Below, one piece after another: positions 22,363 through 32,764 of a DNA stretch of 64,000 nt. The stretch lies in assembly GCA_963556255.1 (NCBI GenBank), contig OY744605.1, positions 5,804,807 through 5,868,806 on the forward strand, written 5' to 3'. Origin of the DNA: Allolobophora icterica. Its lineage: Eukaryota; Annelida; Clitellata; Crassiclitellata; Lumbricidae. Position 1 is the first letter of the stretch. Each line of letters opens with the position of its first letter. The position numbers and the translations under genes were made by a program. Below the pieces are notes generated by a model. It saw nothing but the letters and a program-made list of their open reading frames with translations. It had not been told where the DNA came from and did not search any database.

Positions 22363-25249
22363 TCACTGAAACGATGAAACTCTTGAACTATTTTTACGAA
22401 GCTTTCGTAAAAGAAATCTGCGAATGATGTGTTCAAACGGATGATTTATTTCCTGAGCAGTAAATTCGGTCAATGCTTCTGAATACGGAAGATTGCAATA
22501 AAAATAACATCTGACTTTCAAATATTTTGCAAGAAAATATCTTCCAAGAAAATAATAGCTTTTAATGGGGTATTCAAGAAAAACGCAGAGTTCATGCCTA
22601 TAATAGCACACATATCGGGCAAACCAGTGTTCAAATGTTGACCCGTCAGCTGGCTCAACTTTCTTCATATCGTCTTTCGAAGGCGATAAATGATAAAAGA
22701 GTGTGTGAAATCCAAGCATCGACTGTACGTCTCTATCGAAAAAAGAGTCAAGCGGTGGCAACAACAAAACATTCGCAAATGAAAATTCCTTTAGATCGCT
22801 CTGCAGATCAGGCTCTTGCAGAATTCGCTCACACAAATACTGCGCTTTATCGTATTGGCGACACTTGTAAAGGTACAAAGCACGATAACAATCAGCTGTG
22901 TTGCACTGAATGCCAAAGTCGTTGCATATGACATTATAGAATGAAATCATATTTTCCAGAGCATATTCCATTAAAATATCACTTACTGTTTCTTTTACTA
23001 TCAACGGATTCACACTTGAAGCCACGGTTTCTGTCAATGCATCTGTTCTGTGATAAACGATCTGTCTGGTAGCCTTCAAATGAGAACCTGACTTCATCGA
23101 AACGATGCATTTCGGTTTTATTAAAGCCTTCAAATATTTGTCCATAGGAAATGTTGAGTCTGGAAAATCACGATAAAAATATAAATCTTTGGATATTCTT
23201 TCGGGAGATAATACAATTAAATAATGAGCAAAGATCTCGGGTGAAAGACGCAGATCAAGATAAAGCCGCCTGCCAATGTAATGAAAATTTCTGTCAGTAA
23301 TCTTCTTCTGAAGCACACACAATCCAACGATTCTTGCGACATCGTCAATAAACAACAAACAACCTGCATTCAGTGTCTCCTTTTCCTCTTGGGAATGCTG
23401 ATTCACGAGAACTGACATGCAGAAGCGTATTGCTAGTTGGTGTTCTGACGTGACAAAGTGAATAGCAGCTAGACAGGCCAAAGCTGCAGGAGCAATGTCG
23501 TTGGATTTAGAAACTTCGTGTTCTAAAGCTCTTGTAAGAAACTCTTTAGCCATAAGAGACAGTAGTTGAAATTCCGGACGATTATTCGATCCAGTTAAAA
23601 TTTTCAAGAGATCCTGAGCACGCAGAAATTGAAACCGACAACTTTCTGCTGTGTACGCTTTCGGAACGTTATGAAACTCAGACCTTACTGTATGACCTGG
23701 CTGTATCGAAATTGCAATGATAAATTCAACACAGAAACTGCTGTCCCATGAAATCTCTCCGCAGCCTAAACCATTTGCTACATGCAAAATAAGCAGTAGG
23801 ATATCACAGTGCGTGAAACATAAGACATTCTGTAGGCCTTTTGTTGTTAGCTCTCTCAGTCGCCAGTGTGCTTCCGATGCAAGACATCTGGAATTGTACA
23901 ATGATACGAGTTCCTGGCGCAATCCTGAACTGCATCCGTGTTTCATTTCAAGACGACTGCTCTGTGATTCCGAGAATCCGATATAAAAATATAAATCCAA
24001 TGATTCTGTTTCAGTCAGTTTCCAAAACTTAAAGATAGGCAGCATGAAATCCAGATAATGTGGTATTACCTCCTCTGTGCTTTTAAGCTTGAAATGTCTC
24101 CGTATGAATGGAAGTATGTAATTTTCCACGAACCAATGACAGAGAATGCCAGATTTTCGGAAATCATTTAGTCGTTTTTCAGTCTTGTCATGGATTGTCG
24201 AGCTCGATGATTCATGAAATAAATTTGCTTCTGAAATAAAATAGTTCGGGCAGTGCCTCTTCTTCAGCCAGTCTGAAAGCTTCTTCAATAACTTACAGCA
24301 GATCGTAATAGCAGAAGAGGAATTCCACCATTCAGGCGACATCTCTTCACAAGTCCATAGCATCAGCGTCTTTAAATGATACGTACAGAGAACCTCATCC
24401 TCTTTTGGACAATCCTTTTGTGTCAATTCTCTCTTGCAGAAGAATCGCAACAAATGGTAGACAATCTGTTGAATTTGAGTCCAACTCTGAAGTAAAATTA
24501 CCTCCGCCACGGAAAATGAAAACCTCCACTGTAGTTCATCGTCTCTACGAGAACGATGCTTAACGAAAACGACATGACAACCATTTTGTGTAACGTCAGC
24601 GATTGTATCAATGGTCGGCCATCCATTATTCCTAGGTCGTTTAAACCAACCTTGGGTTTCTTTAGGCCATTGTGGGCACCAAATGCTGTAGACGATATCC
24701 CTTGTGAAACGACGACGACCATTATACAACGTTTCGCCTGGATGTTTAATTGCTGGACCAGTAACGATTTTTGGCACGTCGTTTCTTGGGAGTATACTAG
24801 TACCAAACTTGTGTGAAACACAATCCATATTTAGCATCGCGTAGCATCGCGTAGCCGTTTGAAACAGCTGTTTGCTTAAATTCGTACTTTTTATGTTTCC
24901 AATTATAGTTCATTTCCCCGAAACATCGCAATCGAGCAAAACCTGGAAACCCATGGTATGATTCAATCTTGTAGCACTTTATTCTATCTGCTAGACCACT
25001 CATATCCCTTGGCAACACTGGAAAGTCGCCACTGAAGACCAGCTCATTAGCATTGGCGATCAAGGCATCTATGTCATCAATACATGAATTGGGCGGTCGG
25101 ATATTGAACTCAGCATGACTGCCACACCAAATTAAATACTCTGTTTGTACAACTTTCAGGGATGGAATTAAGTTATGCATATGATCAGAAACAAGAGGAA
25201 ATGACTTTGGAAGTAATTGGCACGTGCTAACGATGAATCCAGATGCCAT
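22363..25249 (-). pseudogene. Mab-21/cGAS-like receptor family protein, frame broken by a 10-bp duplication
   Basis: Family members are nucleotidyltransferase-fold proteins. Some (cGLRs) sense nucleic acid and make cyclic dinucleotides. The N-terminal part (25249 down to about 24853) contains CGSHAEFNI followed by CIDDIDALI, matching the NTase G-S and D-x-D motifs. After the break come GPAIKHPGE, TRDIVYSIWCPQWP (candidate third acidic residue), GWPTIDTIADVTQNGCHVVF and ELQWRFSFSVAEVILLQSW, the Mab-21 signature. The C-terminal 550 residues are helical and TPR-like. AGCATCGCGT occurs twice in tandem (24833-24842, 24843-24852). With one unit discounted, the span is exactly 959 codons including the stop, with no other stop. 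So it is a very young pseudogene, an allele or a sequencing artefact. It has no intron, and no copy lies in unit 2. Confidence 0.85.
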
Positions 25250-25263
25250 TTCTACATTCGATT

Positions 25264-25312
25264 TACCAACATCATCATCATCATCATTCTCATCATCATC
25301 ATTATCAGCTAA
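25264..25312. repeat. (CAT)n run
   Basis: Imperfect CAT/ATC triplets directly upstream of the Mab-21 start codon, in the presumed 5' UTR. Confidence 0.9.
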
Positions 25313-25650
25313 CCACCTATCTATCTGATGGCGATCTGAATCTCTTGACTCTATCCCTACGAATAACAGACATCATTATTGACAAGTAATCTTTAATAAA
25401 ATATCTATTACAAACCCAGGTAATTCAAATAAATTAATCACGTTTCACGTAGCAATCCCTGCTGGAAAAAACTTTTTACTGAAAAAAAAACTAAAATACG
25501 TACTACACAATGTACTGTAAAATGTAAAAACGCGGCACTATGAATCAAAACATCCTACTAAAGACATGTATATACAGTCTACCAAAACACGCAATAGCCA
25601 GTAAACTTATATTTCTTATTTACTTGCACTTAGACTCACAATAAGTCATT
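25313..25650. other. 5' flank of the Mab-21 gene, nothing recognised
   Basis: AT-rich sequence with short poly-A tracts. No promoter motif can be assigned. Confidence 0.35.
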
Positions 25651-25653
25651 GGA

Positions 25654-25782
25654 TTAGATTCTCCCATTGAATGACCTTGATGTAACCGTTCGCTCTGCAA
25701 ATTCCGTGATGTCGTTTAGTTCACGGAGAAATTCCAGTCTTTTCGGATTACTTATTTCCCGCAGCCTGTCTTCCGATTTCAT
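25654..25782 (-). CDS. Short open frame of 42 codons, unassigned
   Basis: Starts at ATG 25780-25782 and stops at TAA 25654-25656. It is rich in charged residues with heptad-like spacing (RLREISNPKRLEFLRELND), so it could be a helical segment. The frame stays open upstream into tRNA-like repeat sequence. It could be an upstream exon of the Mab-21 gene or a retroelement fragment. I do not recognise it. Confidence 0.25.
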   Translation of the reverse strand: MKSEDRLREISNPKRLEFLRELNDITEFAERTVTSRSFNGRI

Positions 25783-25802
25783 GAGCCTTAGAGGCCTAGA
25801 CT

Positions 25803-25875
25803 CGGGCACCAGAGGAAGAGCAGTCCAATGACCTTTTCTGAAAGGGAGTCGTAGGTTCGAATCGTTGGCGACTCC
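25803..25875 (+). mobile_element. tRNA-like SINE head fragment
   Basis: Box-B-like GTAGGTTCGAATCGT at 25852-25866 with a weak box A upstream. A T-rich stretch follows. No full cloverleaf. Confidence 0.35.
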
Positions 25876-26347
25876 ATTTTTTTAGTGTCGGTATCTGAGG
25901 GCAGCTGGCCTGTACTCTTCTTCTGTGTAATTCTAGAAAAGCTATATTTTGAGATAAAATTACCCGACGTCAGACCAGCGTAGGCTAGAATATTCACTGG
26001 CTACGGGGAAAGCAGGATCTGCATCATATCTCAGCAGCACTGCGTGCCGCGTACGCAAGCCGGATATTTAAACGCATTGTTTATCCTAGATAAGAAATTC
26101 TCCATCATGGTGAACCCCATTACGCTTCTGTAATATTGGGCTTACTAGTTCACCATTAAAATATGGCGACAAAAATTATCGTTGAGATCACCAAAACCAA
26201 CCAGTTAGGCATACTATTAAATTTGGCTAGATGATGCTGTGTTAATTAAACACAATAATCTAGCTCTAGTGACATTACGGCTAGGCGATTTAATGCTGGG
26301 AGATTTTCGTGATGAAACGCTCAACATAGGTCATAAAACGTACTTAA

Positions 26348-27343
26348 GGGGTAATGCATAATTACGTAACGCCGAAAATTACCGTTTTTGACCCACCCAC
26401 CCTGAAACGCTTCGTAACGTTTCCCTAGACCCATCGACCCACCCCAGCGTTACGTATGCTACGAAAAATCATTTTAGATTTACTATGTGAACGCGCAATT
26501 ATAATTATATTTCATAGCGAATTTAATATAGCATGTGAATTAGAATTTGACAGTAGGCATAAACTATACAGAATGTTTTATTTATAGCGAATGTTTGAAA
26601 TGTTTTGAAATGCAAATTATTTTGGTTTTTTTAATTTTACGTCAAAGTTTTACACACTGAAAGTTTCATGGACTAAATTGCTTATTAATAATTAATGAAA
26701 ATTAAGATGAACTAATTACTTGCTTACTCTGAGCACTTCGGTAACTATTAATACAAATATTGCTCAGTTTTTGTCGGGCATCAATTTTAAATGTTTGAAA
26801 TTCGTGTCCACTAAGTAAAATATGCTTTGAAGTGGTTCTTCGAGGTCAGGAATCCAAGGAGAATTACCACGGTTTCCGAAGGTAAAACTATGAAAGATCA
26901 AAACAATTCGAACAGCGGTTTCCGGTTTACACAAACGGGAGAACAGATATCTTGATCTGAACTTTCGCTGGTGTCTGCTGCTGGATCTTCTTGGGCTACT
27001 TCGGTAACTTTCGGTAGGCCTAATTCGGTTAATTTCGGTTTTTGTCGACGACAGTCGCGAGAATGATTTGTCTTGGCGACAACAGTTGAAAATTCATACC
27101 GCAAAGCTTACATTGTCTCTGTTGCAAATCTACCATTGAGGCAGATGGAGAATATACATCAAATCGGTACGGCTGTCTGAGTTTGATTTGATTCGTAATA
27201 TCCGGGCGAGTATCTTGTTGGTAAAAGCGTTACGTAACGTTCATCTCCATACACCCACCCACCCACGTAACGTTTTGTAACGTTTTCAAGGACACTACCC
27301 ACCCACCTCGAGCGTTACGTAGGCCTAGTTATGCAATGACCAC
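26348..27343. mobile_element. PIF/Harbinger-like DNA transposon, decayed, 1.0 kb
   Basis: Flanked by TAA (26345-26347 and 27344-27346), which fits the 3-bp TWA duplication of PIF/Harbinger elements. The left end reads GGGGTAATGCATAATTACGT. The right end read inward is GTGGTCATTGCATAACTAGG, then CCTACGTAACGC. Both continue into CCCACCCACC-rich subterminal repeats with GTAACG units. The interior has a decayed C2HC zinc-finger-like frame but no transposase core. Superfamily is inferred from the TSD only. Confidence 0.65.
26898..27135 (-). pseudogene. Decayed C2HC zinc-finger-like frame in transposon
   Basis: On the minus strand one frame reads QCKLCG and a neighbouring frame continues EFSTVVAKTNHSRDCRRQ. 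Together they match C-x2-C...H-x4-C zinc-finger spacing, with a one-base slip between the two parts. A Ser/Asp-rich tail follows. This is probably a remnant of an element-encoded DNA-binding protein. Confidence 0.45.
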
Positions 27344-27354
27344 TAACTAGGATG

Positions 27355-27525
27355 CTGTACTCATAACTTGATGAAAAACTCTCTGCTTAACAATATTTAT
27401 ATAGGTTTGGCCACTGCTAGTTTTGCATGGCTGTATATGTGCGAATGTTTTTATATTTTATGTACACCAAAATGCAATTGCAATTGATTTAATAAAGAAT
27501 ATTCTATTCTATTCTATTTTAAACA
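27355..27525 (+). mobile_element. LINE-like 3' end with (TTCTA)n tail
   Basis: Ends TTTAATAAAGAATATTCTATTC with pentanucleotide repeats, the form of a CR1/RTE-type 3' terminus. No coding sequence is attached. Confidence 0.5.
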
Positions 27526-27847
27526 CAGACTAAATCTTTCACATGTCCCTCTCAAATAGGTAGATCACTACCTAAACACTAATGATGCATCAGCTTACCT
27601 TTTAAAATAAAGTCATCCATCGTTACCATGAAGAGTGAACTGAGTTCTTTCCGGTGATGGTTCAACGAGGAAGTAAACCTTGTACTACTCGCCGAAACGC
27701 TGCATTCCTATAAGGCCATCTAGCGGTTGACTAAATTAAGCATTATCATTCAGCCGCACATAGAACTACAGGAATCTACAAATGCAGATTGACCTAGATA
27801 CGCCTATATAAACATCAGAACGGCCAGTAATATAGTGACATATAAAA

Positions 27848-27906
27848 AAATATATATATAATACACATAATTAAATATATATATATATATATATATAATA
27901 TATATA
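27848..27906. repeat. (AT)n interrupted run
   Basis: AT repeats interrupted by AATACACATAATTAA. Confidence 0.9.
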
Positions 27907-27934
27907 AACGCCGGAATGACCAGCCACAGATTCA

Positions 27935-28145
27935 GATAGACTATTATACGCTCTCCGTCAACTTTCTAATACTCAATTTTACTCATAATCTCGGCGGCCA
28001 AATATTCGGGCTCTGCCAGTACCAAACCTGAAAAAGGAAGAGGATGACGTCAACAGCCTTGTTAGCCAAAATCACTGGACTAAGTTTCTGGTGGTGCTAG
28101 TCCCAAAACTAGAGGCAGTAGAAGGGCGACGCTATCATCTTGAAA
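27935..28145 (+). repeat. R1 dispersed repeat, plus orientation
   Basis: Matches 18950-19170: CGCTCTCCGTCAACTTTCTA, TCTCGGCGGCCAAATATTCG and GCGACGCTATCATCTTGAAA. Confidence 0.65.
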
Positions 28146-28429
28146 CAGTTGTTACACATCCCTATTGAGCTTCAAATTCACCTTGTAAGCAAAAGAAGAC
28201 GTAGAACAAGGACGCTGGTTAAATTTCCAATTTTGATGGAAGGAGAAATAATGATACTGATATCAAAGATCTTCAATATATACAGTCCTCTTTCATTATC
28301 AAATCTTTTACTCAGCAATATCTTTCATTGTTTTAAATGTCACCTTAACATAACACATTTATTACAATCAGAATCTCACGTCATTTTCTCAGGTCTTTTG
28401 TCATACTAACTGGCCAATGAAGTATTAAT

Positions 28430-29140
28430 GATGTAGCTTCTTTTCAACTGTTAGTCCAACAAAATATAAATTTAATTTATTTATATATTATTTATGCAAG
28501 TAGATAATATATTCCATGAGATTACAATGCTAACTCTAAACAATTTTTTGGTACTATATTGGGTAAGTATAAATAATGGAAGCTCTTATTATACTTCAAT
28601 CGCAGTTACATTGAAACATATGACAGTACAATTATCAAGAGCTTATAGAACACACGTCTGGCACCCTGTTAGGCGCATACTCAATTTAAAGCTGCCCCCT
28701 AGGGAGTGGAAGGCTGAGTCAACCTATAGGGAGCTTACGGGTATCTAGATCTTATATTCTTCGAGCAACAAAATTACCATTCATTTATTCCCCTCCCCGT
28801 ATGAGCAGAAACTAGAATGGTTGTAATATATAGGCCAATAGAAGTGATTGTAGTAGTTGAACTGTCGATATATTTTGTAGTTGTGAAGTCTCCTGTGCAA
28901 GATTTTTATGATAAATGTTACACAGAAATGATAGCCTTCCAAATTATATCTTTGATCTTGAAATGGTTCAAATAGTGTCGTTAAACAATGAATATTAGAA
29001 ACATTGTAAAGTTCTGTTTTGATACATTTAAATGCTGTCTCGAAGACTCCATAAATTGGTCGTTTTCGAAACATTATATATACTTTGCAGATGACCTTCG
29101 ATGGTATAAGACGACGCTAAACCTAGGAAAAACACCAAAA
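28430..29140 (+). repeat. Direct repeat block A2
   Basis: Second copy of the block at 20230-20950, in direct orientation. The two flank the segment carrying the Mab-21 gene. Its right part also matches 40085-40160 and 40350-40460. It has no (AT)n insertion. Confidence 0.8.
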
Positions 29141-29219
29141 AGCAAGACAGCTCAATTATTGCCCACTAATCGAAAAGTTCCGGATTTAGACCTATTGATA
29201 CCCTAAGCTGTACAAAGCT

Positions 29220-29620
29220 TAGAGGCCCCTTATTAAAAATTACACCAGGTGGTCTCACAAAACCCGAAAACATATATAATCTTTCTTTCTTTAATCTTTT
29301 TTCTTTATTTAAACGCCTGCTAACCGCACTGCGCTGTACAGTCAACATACATATAGTACAAATGGCAGCCACCCAGGGCGCCTTACATACATGTATACAG
29401 TAGAAGCACATGATAACAGCTTTACAGGAGTCGAATATAGCTGTTTTTATACGGCAGCCACTAGGGCGCCATTCACGGCCTACTATTCATTTAACCACCG
29501 CTGCCACCTAGCGATTGGAAGGCTGAATAAACCTTACAGAGTCTATGGGGTTCGATCTTAGTATGTGGCGCACATGTCAGCTTGGTTAGAATAAACGAAA
29601 TTGATTGATTGATTGATTAC
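29220..29620 (+). mobile_element. Retroposon-like element with (TGAT)n tail, unit 1 copy
   Basis: TTATTAAAAATTACACCAGG start, GCTAACCGCACTGCGCTGTA body, and AATAAACGAAATTGATTGAT tail. The same element is at 40470-40905 in unit 2, so it predates the duplication. Confidence 0.6.
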
Positions 29621-29747
29621 TGCTCTTCACGCCATTACTCTACAGCCCCGCCCCCCGCTACCTCCAATGTCCCTTTTAATTATTTAATGGCAAGGCATTT
29701 AGAGTGAAAAATGATTTTCAATTATACTTTTCAATTATACTATTATA

Positions 29748-30518
29748 CTATATATATATAAGTATAAAAAGTATAAAAAAAATTGTCCTCTGAGGATTTG
29801 AGACCTTCAGCTCTAGCTTTTTAACCTTATGCCTAAATACGGCACTGGGCCAGATGTACGTCAACAACTCTACTAGTACTAAGCTCTCAAGTACATCACG
29901 AACAACAAGAACAACAAGAGCAACAAGAGCCACAAGCGGCAAGCCTACTGATACACAAGAGAATGATCGCCTTTCACGGCGACTCTCTGTGTTCCAGTCT
30001 TGACTTTGATTCGAGTTTTTGCAATCGATAGATGTCGCTACGTAAGACACTTCATTCGCCAGGTGGCCCGATGTATGTATTTCTAAACCTTCGTTCCAAT
30101 TTCTATTGACCATCTTCGAAGCCTTCCACCTTTCGATGACATTACTAAAGTACCATTCCGCCGCTGATTGCCTTATGTAGATGTTCATTCCACCACAAGT
30201 CGTCTTTCGACCATCAAACTGCTGCCTTACGCCACTGTGAGAAAGCGACATCTCGCAGACAGGAATCATGTTTAATTGCCCGAGGTCCTCCAACTTCCGG
30301 TAGAGGTAGAGACGACGATTTCCGGTCAGGGCCCAGTACAACGATTTCTCCTCGACCACCTCGATCCACTCCAGTTGATCGACGCTGATTCTGCGGTTGA
30401 GTAGTTCTTCGAATGTGTCCGATAAGAACGTACCATTCTCGAAGCGACATCCGATGTTGTAATGCGTGAACCGGATGCCACGTGGACGCAATCTTAGTAA
30501 ATATCCGCTTGGAGCCAT
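29748..30518 (-). CDS. ParB/sulfiredoxin-like domain protein, type C, unit 1, altered tail
   Basis: A 256-codon frame from the conserved MAPSG start (30516-30518). The open frame extends upstream, but family alignment supports this ATG. The domain (GIRFTHYNIGCRFENG, LLNRRISVDQLEWIEVVE, YWALTGNRRLYLYRKLE, MIPVCEMSL) is intact, as is the TTCGGMNIYIRQSAAEWYF block. After RRSFSC the frame enters the tail DNA in the wrong register: a Val/Leu-rich stretch replaces the Cys cluster, and the frame runs on into what should be 3' UTR. In another register the same DNA reads CGSCCSCCSCCS followed by a stop, so the Cys tail was lost by a frame change. The middle is short (no eight-residue repeats). Partner: 41209-41850. 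Confidence 0.7.
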   Translation of the reverse strand: MAPSGYLLRLRPRGIRFTHYNIGCRFENGTFLSDTFEELLNRRISVDQLEWIEVVEEKSLYWALTGNRRLYLYRKLEDLGQLNMIPVCEMSLSHSGVRQQFDGRKTTCGGMNIYIRQSAAEWYFSNVIERWKASKMVNRNWNEGLEIHTSGHLANEVSYVATSIDCKNSNQSQDWNTESRRERRSFSCVSVGLPLVALVALVVLVVRDVLESLVLVELLTYIWPSAVFRHKVKKLELKVSNPQRTIFFILFILIYI

Positions 30519-30589
30519 GTTTCCCAGTAGATCAACTTGGTTTGCAATATGACGGGGGGGAATTTCCAGTAATATGCCACACACCAGAG

Positions 30590-32010
30590 TCGAATATCTT
30601 TAACACCTTTGAGTTCCAATTTGATGATAATTTTCGTTATAGGTAATGGGTTCAGAGAATGATTTCCAGGTTTCTAAAATCTACAAGTTATCTATCAATA
30701 GTTTTTCCAGCTCTCTATCTAACGCGTACCTGAGTAAAGCCAGCTTCGTCCCAACTCCAATCCATTTCACAGAAGGCTATCGACAGGGAAACGATGTATA
30801 ATACCGTAGCTATTTAAAGAATGACTGCGCAAACAGCTTGATTATAATACGCCTTGTGGCTGGAGATATTTGTCAGTAGGTTTTGATGTCATGCATGCAT
30901 GCTGAATCTGCATTTAAAGCTTTTGTAGCGCTTTTTGAAGCAGTGTGGAAATTTAGTTGCCTAGCATGCAGCTGCCATGCATTTATTGAAGGCTGTGATA
31001 GGAAACGAAATTCCGGTTCTGAAGAGTCTATTTCCCGCCAACAGCTCACTGTCATTACAATCTGCGTCCAAGATTGCACCTATTCACCCTACTGACTAAA
31101 GATGACCAAAATTACATCCCTAGCGTTCTCTATAAACGACAGTAAAACACAATAACTTGCTACCGGCCGTGATCTATTCTCGTGATCTTGTTTATCAATG
31201 TGTTGCCAAACACCGCCGTAGTTTCGATTTGAATTTTCAATATTTGATCCTCTGAGTTGAATATTGTAATATCTCACATTAAGCTCCAGTTCAAGAAAAG
31301 AACTCCAGAGTCCAGACCCGAATCAGTGGAACTCTAAGCAGAAAACTCAAAAACGTCCGATGTCGGCGAAAATCCGGTGAAAACTCAGCAAAAAAAACAG
31401 GCGTGCAACCACACGTTGAGGTGCATACATGACATCCAACATATCTCTAAGAATTATATTGAATTCCAAATGGCAGTCTCTGTCAGTTGCCTCGTTCAAC
31501 GTTCAGCTAAGAGAAGAATTTGCAGCACCTGCATTGAATAGCTGTAAGGCCTATGAGTTCCAGATAGCTTAGTAGGCCTATCGTATCCGATAAATGTAAC
31601 TTCAATTTCTCCGCCACCCACCTGAATTCAACACCTGTAGTGTCTATATATGCGCTCCAAATCGATGGCGTTTATGCCAATTTAGAATTTCCTAATAGCG
31701 TTTCAACCTCTGCTAAAATTTTGTCCTGCAGTTTCTGTCACGATTGTGATTGATTTTGCCTATCTAGCTCTGCTCATATTTCTGTCTTGGGTCTATAGCA
31801 TAGGCCTAAACAGCCTAGCCTACAATTGCGTGTTGGCCAGTGTCTTGGTTACGCAACAACATGCTGCACGCTATGCTGATGCATGGACCTTGGGCGTCGA
31901 GCGTGCCTAGGCTCCCTTTGAGAAAATATCGACTGGACTTACGACAGATTAGAATTTGTAAGCACGAACTGGGAATTCCCATGCACTGCGAGCGCAGTCT
32001 AGGCAGGCTC
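30590..32010. other. Duplicated intergenic segment between C and D, unit 1
   Basis: Matches 41900-44200 apart from a 1.1-kb insertion in unit 2. TAGGCCTA sites lie at 31567 and 31799. Small open frames are not conserved between the copies. No gene recognised. Confidence 0.55.
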
Positions 32011-32225
32011 TCCTGCTTGATCAAGTGCATGATACTCTAGTGGTAACCGTTCAGGACAATCGAAAGGTCGGGGTTCAAACTATCCCACCAGCGTAAAAAA
32101 TTGTGTCGCGATATCAGCTCCACCTGTGTCCCCTTATAGTTAGTGAATTTAAGTATCATGAGTGAACTAACCGTATACTGTCTGTGGGAAGGTCAGACGT
32201 AAAGGGAAAGGACTTAATACTAGTA
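32010..32225 (+). mobile_element. tRNA-derived SINE, unit 1
   Basis: Head with ATACTCTAGTGGTAACCG as box A and GGTCGGGGTTCAAAC as box B, then GCTCCACCTGTGTCCCC and GAACTAACCGTATACTG in the body. Its partner is at 44200-44420. Confidence 0.75.
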
Positions 32226-32469
32226 AGGTGTGTGTTTTCAGACACAAGGTGTGCAGTTCACGTTGTCGAGTGTCTGGAGTGTATTATGAATTTTTTAGAG
32301 AATATCTCAAGTCAACCACGTACGATTTCATTCTAATACCCGAGACTTTACTTACAATTTCAAGTGCAGTTGGACAGTTTGAGGAAGAGTGTGCAGCCTG
32401 ACTTTTCTGAGTATTTTATGCACTGGTTGTATCCCATCTCGAGGTTGGCTGAACCAATGTTTTTCTTCT

Positions 32470-32492
32470 CTGTCTGTCTGTCTGTCTGTCTA

Positions 32493-32529
<37 letters not shown>

Positions 32530-32545
32530 ATGTATGTATGTATGC
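32470..32545. repeat. (TCTG)n(TATG)n run
   Basis: Tetranucleotide tract, also present in unit 2 at 44870-44925, where it is split from its TATG part by an insertion. Confidence 0.95.
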
Positions 32546-32764
32546 ACATGCATGCGTGCATATGCATATTTGTGTGTATGCATGTATCCAGATACATAAT
32601 AGAGCAGATTATAAGCACGGCTCAAACGTGTAATGTACAGATGACATTAACATTTTTCAAGACATCTTCAAACAAAGTAATTGTCCTAAAAGTGACATAT
32701 TTTAAAAGTATTGTCCTATAAAGATGGAATGTAAAAGCATTTATGTTGCGCCTTAGTTCAGCTC

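Noticed and set aside
23717..23986. Plus-strand frames inside the Mab-21 region
   Set aside because: Antisense to a long minus-strand coding frame with recognisable family motifs.
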